Shown: one piece after another, positions 20,809-33,000 of the stretch | How positions within the stretch are numbered: the first letter of the stretch is position 1 | Layout: each line of letters opens with the position of its first letter | Assembly: GCF_023973825.1 (NCBI RefSeq) | Contig: NC_090114.1 | Span: forward strand, 310,001 to 374,000 | DNA from: Plasmodium brasilianum | Taxonomy: Eukaryota; Apicomplexa; Aconoidasida; Haemosporida; Plasmodiidae | Length of the DNA stretch: 64,000 bases | Direction of reading: 5' to 3' | Notes under the pieces: generated by a model | What the model was told of the DNA's origin: nothing | Databases searched by the model: none | The model's input: only the letters and a program-made list of their open reading frames with translations | Position numbers and translations under genes: made by a program

Positions 20809-22989
20809 TTATGCAATTTCTTTCAATATATCCTCGTCTACCTTAGTAATATCGTCATAATCATAATTTTTTTCTATATTAATATATTTTTCCTTTCGAA
20901 AATGAAAAATTAAATTTTTTGTGTCAAATCTTTGTAAATACAAATATTTTCCGCACTGCGAAATGTCACATATTGTACATAAAACTACATCACCTATATT
21001 TTTATCATCAAAATAATGAAAATTAGTTTCCTTATCATATAACAATCCAACTAATATATTATTTTTATAATTATATATTTTCTTATTCCTGTTAAATAGT
21101 ACTTTTGAATTGTTTGAAAAAAGGTTGTTATTTATTTCTTTTAATAAATACTTATATTTATGTTTCTTCTTATTAATTTCATTATGTGTCAAACTATCTT
21201 TAAAAGATAGTATATTTCTGAATGTTATATTCTTTGAATTTAAATTAAAGCGGAATACTATATTTTTAGCACACTTATTTCTTTCATAAATATATGCATA
21301 TATTTTTTTCCCTATGATTAATTGATGGTTATATATTATTTCTTCATTAATATTTACTTTGCTACATAACGAGTTGATAAACGAACTACTAACGTTATTA
21401 TACATATTTTCATTAAAATTTGAGTATTCAACTACCTCTCTTTTTTGTGTGTAATTATTAAAGCATTTTCTTGCACTCTTCTTATTTGAATGGTTATATT
21501 TAAAAATATTTAATGAGTTGTATTTTTTTATTATTTCGTTCATTTTATAGCAGATATTATACCCTTCCAAGTCTTTATATTTAATTAATAATTTATGTGC
21601 ACACGGAAATATATATAAAATATGTATTAACTGCTTTTCAAAATTTAAAACCTCATTGTTACTATCATCGCTGCTGTTATATACTGATATAATTTTTCTT
21701 TTCTTAGATTTAAAAAGGTTTTTCTCTGAAAGGTCATCATTCTGTAGTGTTCGCTTTTCTGAACTAGTGCATTCGTTGTCTTTTTCCAATAAGTCAATTT
21801 GTTTCATATGGCTACATAAGTCTATATGCATCTCATCTTTGCATAGGTTTGTACGGCTCTCCTTACTACATAGATCTATACGCTTCCCATCAGTACATAA
21901 ATATAATGATTCTTTTTCCTCCTTAAATTTATGTTCACTATTTGGTACCTCCATACATGCATAATCCAATGTACTATTATAAATGCTTGGAAACAAAATA
22001 GGAATTGACGTATATATGTTGAGTTTTAAAATTTTCAGTTCATATAAAGCTATTATATATTGGTACAAATGATGTAAATCTATAAAATTTATCGAATTAA
22101 TTTTTAAAAAATGATATAAAAATGATGACAATTCGAAGGAATCTTCGTACATTATTTTTGTGTATTTTTTGTGGAAAAAAATTTTTTCCAGTTCTCCTTT
22201 AAGCTCCTTTTTTAATGCATTTTTTTTATATCTGTATATTTTTATTAATAAATTATTTTTAGTTTTTTTCCGTAAAATTGATACATCTTTTTTTTTATTT
22301 TTTTGTTTTTTCTGTATTTTTGTTTCTTCCTTTTCCTTTTTTATGCATTCTACAACTTTTTCATAATAAATTAATTCCTTAAAAATTTCAATAAAAGAAA
22401 ATAAGAAAACACAATTTGGTAATATAAAGTATAACTCATAAAAGAATTTACCCTTCATTACGTCTTTCAAACTTTTAAAAATATAAAAATAATTTACATC
22501 TACAGAATGTGTACTTCTATGTGCAGGAATGTAAATGCCTATTATATTCTTTTTCATAATATTCTTGTTTCCATCTTCATCAGAACACAACTTAAAAACA
22601 GAATTAAGGTATTCATAATTATTACTAAAGTTTGTACGCATACCTACCTCGTTTGTTGTCTTCTTTTCCGCTTTTATATTTTGCTTAGGGTAAAAATGGT
22701 ATGTATTCCATTCGTTATAAATTTTTTCAAAGTTATTATCTGAATGCAAAAAAGCAGCTACTTTATAACTTCCGAAATATTTCACGAAAAGGTCACTTTT
22801 TTCATTCTTACAATCTGAATAGATATTTTCAATATAACGTACCATTTGTTTAATTTCATCTAATCTTTTAACATATATCATGGGTATCTGTTTTGAGCTG
22901 AACATGTACTTTTGTATAACACAATTACGAATGTAACTACTCCCCTTTATTGAACATTTTTTATGTGATGAGCTAAAAAAATTAATCAT
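20809..22989 (-). CDS. protein with a possible degenerate 3'-5' exonuclease (EXD1/Rrp6-like) fold
   Basis: A single-exon ORF of 726 residues. The order of segments follows the DEDD exonuclease fold. MIYVKRLDEIKQMVRYI (about 37-53) resembles the lead-in helix. NIIGIYIPAHRSTHS (148-162) sits where the VDxE strand would be. CVFLFSF (193-199) matches the vYLFD strand. YTKIMYEDSFELSSFLYHF (about 285-303) matches the KVmHDcxxDsxxLy motif II. The catalytic acids of motif I are absent and motif II is altered, so any enzyme activity is doubtful. Lys-rich (215-275) and Ser/Asp-rich (370-440) inserts interrupt it. A C-terminal part with GDVVLCTICDISQCGKYLYL (about 675) looks like a small beta-rich RNA-binding-type domain. 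EXD1-like adaptors without activity are a precedent. The gene itself is solid; the fold assignment is weak. Confidence 0.45.
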   Translation of the reverse strand: MINFFSSSHKKCSIKGSSYIRNCVIQKYMFSSKQIPMIYVKRLDEIKQMVRYIENIYSDCKNEKSDLFVKYFGSYKVAAFLHSDNNFEKIYNEWNTYHFYPKQNIKAEKKTTNEVGMRTNFSNNYEYLNSVFKLCSDEDGNKNIMKKNIIGIYIPAHRSTHSVDVNYFYIFKSLKDVMKGKFFYELYFILPNCVFLFSFIEIFKELIYYEKVVECIKKEKEETKIQKKQKNKKKDVSILRKKTKNNLLIKIYRYKKNALKKELKGELEKIFFHKKYTKIMYEDSFELSSFLYHFLKINSINFIDLHHLYQYIIALYELKILKLNIYTSIPILFPSIYNSTLDYACMEVPNSEHKFKEEKESLYLCTDGKRIDLCSKESRTNLCKDEMHIDLCSHMKQIDLLEKDNECTSSEKRTLQNDDLSEKNLFKSKKRKIISVYNSSDDSNNEVLNFEKQLIHILYIFPCAHKLLIKYKDLEGYNICYKMNEIIKKYNSLNIFKYNHSNKKSARKCFNNYTQKREVVEYSNFNENMYNNVSSSFINSLCSKVNINEEIIYNHQLIIGKKIYAYIYERNKCAKNIVFRFNLNSKNITFRNILSFKDSLTHNEINKKKHKYKYLLKEINNNLFSNNSKVLFNRNKKIYNYKNNILVGLLYDKETNFHYFDDKNIGDVVLCTICDISQCGKYLYLQRFDTKNLIFHFRKEKYINIEKNYDYDDITKVDEDILKEIA

Positions 22990-23042
22990 TTTCCTTTTTT
23001 CTCTTCAAGCAAAAATGATACACGAGTCCTCCATGTTGTCAT
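22986..23042 (-). promoter_or_regulatory. uORF overlapping the start codon, with a leader hairpin
   Basis: On the minus strand an upstream ORF of 18 codons (MTTWRTRV...) starts at 23042. It ends with a TGA at 22988-22986 that overlaps the main start as ATGA. Its ATG lies in the loop of an 8-bp perfect hairpin, cctccatg/catggagg (23028-23035 with 23055-23062). Two more out-of-frame ATGs lie in the hairpin arms. Such a leader would lower initiation at the main ATG or couple it to re-initiation, if the mRNA includes it. Confidence 0.45.
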
Positions 23043-26000
23043 TTTTCACTTTGCCATGGAGGTTCCAATATATTACGTTTTCTCTATTTTGTGCAGATTA
23101 AACGGGATATCTCCCACCATATGTATTCATGCATATATATATATATATATACATTTACACTTTATTATATGAGAGCTAGTCTATGACTCATTACCCATAT
23201 ATTCACATATTCATTTGATTTGCTTTTGAGTTAAGTGTAATTCTTTTTCCTTCAGAAAAAAAAAAAGAACTTTATTAAACTTTCGATATATAACATAACT
23301 TCAATTTAAAAAAAAACATATTCGTTATATTACACTACGAATGTTACCTCAATTATTACACGGATTTTGAAAAATTAGTTCATTATTCTTTTTTACAGAT
23401 AATTATAAAAAAAAAAAAAATTTCTTTTTAATGCTTTCACTTCTATTATATTTTTAATGAAAGTGAAAACCAATTACACTTATTGTTAATTAATCAAGTA
23501 AACAACGAAATACATGGAAAATTTTTTAAGTATAATTTATACATTCAAGGGCAAAAAATACAAACGGTGACAAATACATTTTTGAAGAATAAAAGCATAG
23601 ATAAGAAATAGCTTTTACATAATACACAAGCTCATAAGCAATTCAAACGAGTTGCTATTTCGCTGATTTGCGATTTTATTATTTTTTGAATGACAATATC
23701 GTATATACATTATTTAAGAGTAGCATAAAAAGTGCTTGCTCTTCTTAATTTTTCAAGCACATTAAATTGTAAAGGTGCTAGGTGAACAACTAAAAATAAT
23801 ATATGAATACATTTATATATATAAGGTGTACATAAGTAATACACATTTAATGTATTTTAATATATATATGTGGTTCATATATAACACACAATACTTATTT
23901 TCTATAACAGCAATGATTTCTTTCCTTTACTCGCTAATAATTTTAAAGTAAAATTTTACCAATACTGTTAATTATAACATAATTTTGTAGATATATTAAT
24001 ATTTAGTTATTTTAATTTTACTTCTTTTTTTTTTTCGTTCATTTAGATTTCTTACGAAGGGGAAATTTTCTTTAATTTATTTTATAAAAAGATGGAAGTA
24101 AAATGTGGGTTTATTCTTTTTTATTTCTATATGAGAATACTGCAAAACCAACAGGTTTAATAAATATATGAATACTTCATGAAATAGATATATATTGTTA
24201 AGATGTGCTTACTATCACACAGTTCCGACAATGTTGAATAAAAATATACTATATATATATATATTATGTATATAATAAATTAATATTACATATATGATGA
24301 TTACATTTTGTACAAAATGCTTTATCGCAATTGAACTAATATTGCGACATGAGTTAAACAATGAAATCGTAAATGCATAACACATAAAAAGTTATTCAAA
24401 ATACCGTTTCTTTAGTCAAGAAGAAAAGAAAAAAAGAATTTATTTCAAGGGTTCTTTTTCTTTTCTTTATATTTTCAATATCGGTATATACTTAATAAAA
24501 AATTGATCTCATTTAAAGGGAGTTTTTATATTATACACCTTCATGCAATTTGTGTATAACATTTCAAAATAAAAAGATATGACATATAAAAAAAAAAAAA
24601 AAGAAAGAGTCACTGTACTATTCTAAATTGTACGTTTTACTAAACATTATTTTATAATTTCATTACTTTACCCAAATGTTAAAAATTAAAAAAAAAAAAA
24701 AAAAGTTATGATATACATAAAATTTGGATCACATAATTATAATAACATATACATAACTAAGAAAAAAATACTATACTGGAAAGAATTATGTCGAGCTAAC
24801 AAATGTAATAAAATAGGTATAAACATAAATAAATAGATATATATAAAAGGGCATATTAAATCGTCATATAAGGGTTCCTCTTATTATGACATATCTTTGA
24901 ACGGCTTTTTTTTTATTTATTTAAAAAAAATTACATTTTTTTTTTTTTTAAATATCTATATTGCACATTCAAATATTAATGGAAAAAAAAAAAAAAAATT
25001 GTGTGAGATCTCTTTGATATTGCAATATATATAAAACTTTGAACAAAAGAAACATAAACTAGCAAAAATTTTATAAAACAAAAGAATATAAAGGAATATC
25101 ACTTCAATCGACATAATAATTAAAACTTAAAAAAAAAGTGTATGTGCAAATGAATAATTCTACCATTGTATTTTTCTACATTTTTATCCATTAAAAGTTC
25201 ATATATAAGAGTATGATTAAGTTATTTAATTTTTTTTTTTATACCTAGTATATCCAAAATTTAACATATGAATAATTTCATACACTTTGCATACATATAT
25301 AAATATATAAATTTATATGCAAAAAATCATTCATGTTCCTTTGTATTTTTTCCTTTTTTTTTTTTTACTACATTTATATATAAATATATAGGAATAGTAA
25401 TTATATATAAGAAATGATAAAAATAATCTTTTTTTTTTTTTTTTTATAAATAAAAATACTTAACAACAATTTTGTAAAAATATTTTATAACAAATTTTAT
25501 TATACTTTAAGCTATTAATTTATATATAATAGTAGTTTCTTATGACATAACAAATGTATTTTATCATAATACATTGTTTTTGTAAATTTTTACACCGTGT
25601 TTTATATATATATATATATATATAATATAATATAATTTCATTAAATTTCTTTAACGTTCGTATGGGGCTTTTATTATTATAGTATTATTTAAAAACTTTT
25701 CAGTTGGAAAAAAAATATAATTTAAATAAATACTAACAATATAAATTCTTACATATATGTACATACGCGTACAATTGCAAATATATTATTACATACATGT
25801 TTATATATATGTAATAATATATACATGTAAAACTATATTATACATATGTATATATATTGTATTACTTATACGTGTACATGTACATAAATATATGAATGTA
25901 ATTACTAAACTGTTTGCATAAGAGCATTATATATTTGACACCCATATTTTTTTTATTATAAAAAAAAAAAAAAAAAAAAAATATACAATAAAAAAAAATA

Positions 26001-26472
26001 AAAATATAAGAGAAAAAAGTTTTTAAATATAATAAGAATAAATATTAAGTATAAGAATAATAATAATAAAACTAAAATAAAGCAAACAAAAAGCAAAATA
26101 TATATATGTTATTGGAAAAGAAAAAAAAAAAAAAAGGTAAAAATACATAAAAACATGATATAATAGTAAAAATTTTTACCTATTAATTTTTATTAATAAC
26201 ATTTACATACAAAAAAAATATAATTCGTACACTTACTAATCAAGATAAAAAAAAAAAAAAAAAACTTTGAATTAATATATTTACTCATTTTATATTGATA
26301 CAGTTTACATTTTTTATTTTACAACTTATGCTCACATATATTTAAATACATAACTATGTAAATGTATAAATAAATGTATATGTATGCATATATATATATA
26401 AATATATACATTACATGTTCGTATTTAAAAGCATATTAACTACTTTTTCAATTTAACCCTTTGTACTACATT

Positions 26473-26536
<64 letters not shown>

Positions 26537-27014
26537 CTTTTAAAGTTTTAACATACTTTGCTTTTGTACGAAAGTTCATGTCAATTTTTTTCATTTTTAC
26601 CAAATATTGTAAAATTTTATTTTATCTGTATTTTTTATATGTATATTTATATATGCATCTTATTTGAATGCAAATATATAATTATATATTTTGTACATAC
26701 ATTTATAACATACGTTTACACACATACATATTTAGGATATATTTACATAATACATACATATATATATAATATATATTTGCGTGTTGTACTTAATACATAT
26801 ATTTGAGGGCGTATGCCATTCAATCTTGTAACGTTAGAAATATCAAATAAAGAAACGTGTTCGTCCCTTGTGTACATATATAATATATATATATGTATGT
26901 GTGTGCGAATGTACGTGTGCATGTATGTATAAGTATATAAATATATATATGTACTTGTGTAAGATAATCCCAAAGGAAGGCAATCTGTAACAGTTTTAAA
27001 GATTTATATATGAT
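22990..27014. promoter_or_regulatory. 4-kb divergent intergenic region
   Basis: This separates the 20.8-kb gene (-) from the UPF1-like gene (+) and should hold both promoters and leaders. It contains many poly(A)/poly(T) tracts, a palindrome and hairpin at 24304-24347, a (TA)n run at about 26477-26520, and a less AT-rich stretch at 26808-26871 that could be a 5' exon. No other gene is seen. G+C stays near 10-15 percent, so it does not reach the near-pure AT of Plasmodium centromeres. Confidence 0.45.
26477..26520. repeat. (TA)n dinucleotide run
   Basis: About 44 bp of uninterrupted TA repeat followed by a T16 run, 0.5 kb upstream of the UPF1-like gene. Confidence 0.95.
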
Positions 27015-30000
27015 ATGATTTTAAGAAAACCCCAAAAAATATTACCATCAAACCGATACATGTATATTTTTTCATTAATTAACGTATTGAAAGCAGCAAC
27101 TGCTATAATTAAACCCAACTATTATTGTACGTGTTTTTACAACTCAGTTTTTCTACCACATTTAACAAAAAAAGCTAATATATTAAGTTTGCGTAACAGG
27201 CCTAACAAGAAGAATTATAATGCTTTTATATGTAAATATTCTAAAAAATATAAAATGAGTAATAAATTTTCAAATTCGATAAGTATGAATGCGAATAATG
27301 AAAATGAAAAAATTTTAAATGAAAACAATGTTACTCAATTTAACAAAAATAGCAATGATGTAAAGAATTATAATAGGGGGTTTAGCCAATTTAGAAATTC
27401 TGTATTTAGTAAACAGTACACTCACAATAACAATAGCAGCAATAACAATAATAATAGCAGCAATAACAATAATAATAGCAGCAATAACAATAATAATAGC
27501 AGCAATAACAATAATAATAACAGTGGTAATAGTAATAATATCAGCAGTAACAAAAGTAAAAACAAGATGACCAGCAGTTACATTAGTAGTAACAGCAATT
27601 ACGTAAATAACAATAACGTTAGTGGAAGTATTAGTACAAAATATACAAATAATAGTCCTCAGCATTCGGGTTATTTTAGCAGGGAAAGTGGAAAAAAAAG
27701 TAATGAGGAGAGTCACTCCTTTAGTGAAACGAAATTGAATGTAAATACGAGTGCAAATTATACAGATTACAACATTAAAGATAGTAAAAATTATTCCATG
27801 AATATCCAGCATAATCATAATGGCAATAGCAATAATAATAATAATAATAATCCATATATGAATGATAACGACGTAAATATTAATAATTTCAAAATGAATA
27901 ATTTTAATAAAGAACACATGCTTCTAAAAAATGCAAAGGATAAAAATATGTGCAGCAATAATGTAAGTGCAAGAAGTGGTAGTAATATGAATACAACTAA
28001 CGCTGTTAATGGAATTTATCAAGAAAATTCGATGAAAAACTTTAATTACAAAAGTAATGTAAATGAAAAAAGGTTAAACATGGAAGGAATAAGTAATAAT
28101 AATAATTTTACAAAGGGTAATGAGCGATTTAGTTATCTGAATGATAATTATCCAAGTAACATGAAATCTAAAATGAAAAATGCTTTTAGTTCAAATAAAA
28201 AAAATATGTCTTCATATAACACCAATTTAAACAATGCTGCAAGCCATCAATATAGCAAAAACTTGGAAAATGTAAAATATATGCAGAAAAATTATAAAGG
28301 GGAAATATCAGAAGATATCATGAATAATAGTAGTAATAATAACAATAATAGCAGTAGTAACAATAATAATATGAATAACTGCGATTTAAATAAAAAATTT
28401 GGAATGTTTGGAGATCCCAGTATGAACAACGTTGACATGAATAATATGGCAAATGCAGACGATTCCATGGGTTATAATGATAAAGCAAACAGTGAAGCAA
28501 TTACCACGAATAACCCTAGTAGCAACACTCACAGAAGTAACAGTAGTATGAGGACTCATAAGCTAAATAGTTTGATAAAAAATGAAGAATCTAAGAGAAG
28601 TGAAAAATTTGAGAATGCCCATCATGACAAAGACTATATGTATGAAAAGACGAATAATTTAAGAGGCATGATGGATAACTCGCCTGTGTATAATAATAGA
28701 AATCGAAATAAGATGATATCCAATAATTATAACGCTATGAACACAATGAGCGGCATGTTCGGTCCAGTAAAAAGTGGGAGTCGCATGAACAACGTGAACA
28801 GTATAAACAACTTGAGTAGCGTGGATTATGGAAATAAAATGATAGGCGAACACGAAAAAGGAGCAAACAGTGGAATGAATAAGAATACAAGAAACATTTC
28901 CTATGAAAACAAAACAAACAATTACAATAACGATATGAACAAATTGAAGAGTTACGAAGCTAAGAAGAATGACTACTACGGGAATTATGCATCTTCGAGT
29001 AGTTTAAAAAATATGAATATCGTGAACAGTGTAAGTAATGCAAGTGGGGTGCTAAACAAAATGGATGATTCATATAACGGAAATAATATAAACAGACAAA
29101 GTTCTTTGAATTCGGGAACATCGTCCCCTAACTTGGATGCAGATGCATTTTCTTTTTATGATTTTAACGATTTTTTAAATTATATGTATAAGGATGAAAA
29201 TATATTAACGCTTTTTTATATAAGAAAGAATTATTTAAAAGCTGAATCACGCGAAGAGTTTGTAAATGAAGATGACAAAATAAAATACTCAATCATTTGG
29301 ACGTTTGCAAATGATGAAAAGATAGCTGTTTCTGGAACACATAATACAAAAAAGTTAAGTAAAAAAGTGTGTGTGAAAAAAATTTTATTAAAATTAAAAA
29401 ATATATCCCTTTTAGAGTTAGATCAAATGACAAAATGGATGATAAATAGCTTAAATGTTATTTTAAAAGTTGAACATAAAAATATGGAAAACAAATTAAA
29501 TACTAACAACAATATTTATTGTAGTAATATAGAATGGAAAGTTAATAATAAAATGTATCAATCTACGGGAGTCCATGCTCATGAAAAAATAGCTGAAATT
29601 ATTGCTACGCAAAAGTTGTATATGCTTTTATATGATATAAAAGATCAATTAATAAAGGAAACAGAATACATGAAAATGGTCGAAGAAAAAAAAGGGGGAG
29701 GAAACATGCATGTAAATACGAATAAAATGTACGAAAATAATAATAATAATAATAATAACGTGTTTGAAAAAATGATGGGTAACATGGGTGGAAAATATGA
29801 TCATTTGAAAGGTCAAGGTGCAAACAGAAATTTTGGAGACAACATGTTATATAAAAATTCAAGTAGTATTGGCAGTGGTAACCATTATAATAATGCCATT
29901 TACCGTGCGAATGATAAAACTTCTCTTAATGCTGATAACCCGATGTTACAACCGGGAGTAGCCACATTATACGGAAGAACCATGAATAATAGCATAGACA

Positions 30001-33000
30001 TGAGTAACGTTATTAACAATGCAGGTAATATGAACTTTGCTAATAGTGGAAGTAGTAATAATAATAATATCATTATGTCAAATATGAACGATAAAATGGG
30101 TGCAGGGGATAGTATGAATGGTTTAAACAATGCAGGAGTCGGAACAGCAGGAATTTCAGATCCCTCAGAACTTATCACGTACAGCTTAACAAAACAAGAC
30201 GCGAGCAGTATACAGATGTTAAGAAATAATATTGCATCTAGATATAAAATTCATCAAACAGAGAATTTTGAACAAGTATATAATTTATATAAATGTACAT
30301 TAGAATGGGAATGGAAAAATGGAAAAGTAACTTGTAAATCCAAAAGTGTTGGATATGGAAGTACAAAAAGTTTAGCGAAATGTGAGGCTGCATATGACAT
30401 GTTAGTAAAAAATAATTTAATAGAATATGTTTCTTCAACTGATAGAAAAAATGCTCAATATATTAGAGACTTAATATCAAAAGATTTAACCAAAGCATTG
30501 AACTTAGCAGTTCAGTTTATTATTCAATATAGTAGTAGTGCATGGTCTATATTTCTAATATTTTTATTAAGGGAATTATTAATAGATGGCAATTATGATA
30601 ATATAAATAGATTGTTAAATACACTTGTAGAGGTCAGTAAAGAGGGGAGGATTGAAGTAGACAATATTAATAAGTTAAATAACACGAATTCTAGTTCAAC
30701 TAATAATATGAACAATTATACAAACAATATGTGTAATGCAAATAATTATAACGGAGAAATATCGAAAGGTATGTACAATAATGCTGGAGAGGAAGTATAT
30801 ACGAACAGTTCAAGTAACTTGTTCTTTTGTAATCCGTATATTCAAAATAAATGTGATAATAGCAATTATGTGCATAAACTAGTTTCCATAGATTTATGGG
30901 AAAAATTAATAGATGAATGTGTAGTAGTTTTGAATGACAAACTGTGTTTCCATTGTATTACTTTACTACAAGAAGTGGAATTAGATTATTCCATTTTTAT
31001 ATCAAAAAGTGCACATGATTATTATAAAAAATATCGAATTATGTTAGCTCTAGAATTACAAGCCAATTTAGCACAAAGTATTCAAGAAAAAAGGGATTTT
31101 GAATATTTACATGAAAACAAATCTTTATTGTTAAAAATGAAAAGTATCACATTACCCATATTATCATTCACATGTACTCTAACGACAGAAGAAAAAGAAT
31201 GGATGAAATCCACCCAAATGAGAGAAGATGATATTGTTTTATTAAAACCATGTGATCAATTATTAAAAGATGAAGATGCATGGTCTAATAGCTTAATAGG
31301 AAGTATTACAAGCACAAAAAGTGATAATACAAGTTATAATATTAATGTAAGAATTTTTTCTGCTGAAAATACTAAAAAAGCCAATGTAAAATATACTAAA
31401 TATAAATTATATTTATTATTAAATATAGTTACACATGAAAGAATGTTACAAGCTTTAAGATCAATTACTTTTATAGGCTCTGTGCCAACACAATATCAAT
31501 CCCCTTATGTATTCACACCTGAAATACGTTTCTTAATACTACATACATATAATAAACATGGAAAATTTATTGCACAAAATGGGAAATTGAATGAAGAAAT
31601 AGCAGATTATGAAAAAATTAAAATGGATTTTCATAATAATGAATCTTTAAAAAATCCACATGATGATATATTAAGAGAGTACAGCAGAGAAGCAAAAAAC
31701 CCGTATGAAGATTTACTTAATGAAGCTTTAAATAAACAAATTGGAAATACACATGTAGACGAAATTGATCAATATTTAATTGAAAGTATTAACTTACCAA
31801 CAAATTTGCCCCTTAATGATTCTCAAAAATTAGCTTGCCTAAGTGCGTTAACAAGGAGACTTACCCTTGTACAAGGTCCACCAGGTACAGGTAAAACACA
31901 TGTTGCTTGTGCTATTATAGACAGTTGGCATAGACAGAATAGCAATAAAAAAATTTTAGCCGTCGCAGATTCTAATGTTGCAGCAAATAACTTAGTTGAA
32001 GGATTAAAAAAAAGAAATATTCAAGCTGTTCGAGTAGGGGCAGGAAGTGATAGCGATTTCCATGAAGAAGCTATTATGGAATTTCACCGTTATAAAGATT
32101 TATTAAAATTAAGAAAAAATAATATGCAGAAAGAAGCGAAAGTTATGAAAGCTCTTTTATTTCTTGAAGCTGTTAAGAAATATAATGTAGTTATAGCTAC
32201 GTGTGTTGGTTCAGGACATGAAATTTTTGATAATGAAAAATTTGAAAGAGTTATTATTGATGAATGTGCTCAATCAATTGAACCTTCGAATCTTATACCT
32301 TTAGGTCATTATTGTAATAATCTAGTTCTAATTGGAGATCATAAACAGTTACCTCCAACTATTATCTCACCTGATGCTATTAAATTAGGTTTAGATAAAT
32401 CCCTACTAGAAAGGTTTGTTATGGCCAAAATTGCACCTGTTCATTTGTTAACCACACAAAGGCGTATGCATTTAAGTATTTGTACATTTCCAAATTTTCA
32501 TTTTTATGATAATAAATTAAAAACTGCAAATGTTACCGAAGAAAATAGACCTATTATTAAAGGTTTTTTATGGCCTAACCCAAAGTGTAGATTAGCATTT
32601 ATAGATGTATCTTTAGGAAAACCAGGTAGTAAATTTGAAAATGCATATGGTACATCAAAATTTAATTTATATGAAATTGAACCCTTGATATCGGTTCTAA
32701 AATCAATTATTAATGAAGGTTGTGTATCAGTTGATGAAATAGGTATATTAACTGCTTATGATGCACAAAAGATGAAATTAAAAAAAGCGGTTCAAGAATC
32801 CTTTCCATATGAAGCTGCTCACCGAATAGAAATTGATTCTATTGATGGTTTTCAAGGAAAGGAAAAGGATTTAATTTTATTTTCAGCTGTTAGATCAAAT
32901 GCAAATAACGAATTAGGATTCTTAAGAGATGCTAGAAGATTAAATGTTATGTTAACAAGAGCAAAAAGAGGAGTTATATTATTTGGTGATCAGTATACAT

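Noticed and set aside
23732..23760. 7-bp hairpin gtgcttg/caagcac
   Set aside because: Single short stem with a 15-nt loop, no flanking element; expected by chance over kilobases.
24294..24300. ATGATGA as a C/D snoRNA C box
   Set aside because: No CTGA D box within about 100 nt downstream and no terminal stem.
26461..26806. overlapping Tyr/Ile-rich ORFs
   Set aside because: Translations of TA repeats.
22990..27014. centromere candidate
   Set aside because: Plasmodium centromeres are 2-4 kb of about 97 percent AT or more with internal repeats. Here G+C is roughly 10-15 percent and long repeats are absent.
27315..27917. 200-codon antisense ORF
   Set aside because: Mirror of the Asn-rich repeat in the UPF1-like gene (AAT/AAC read as Ile/Val).
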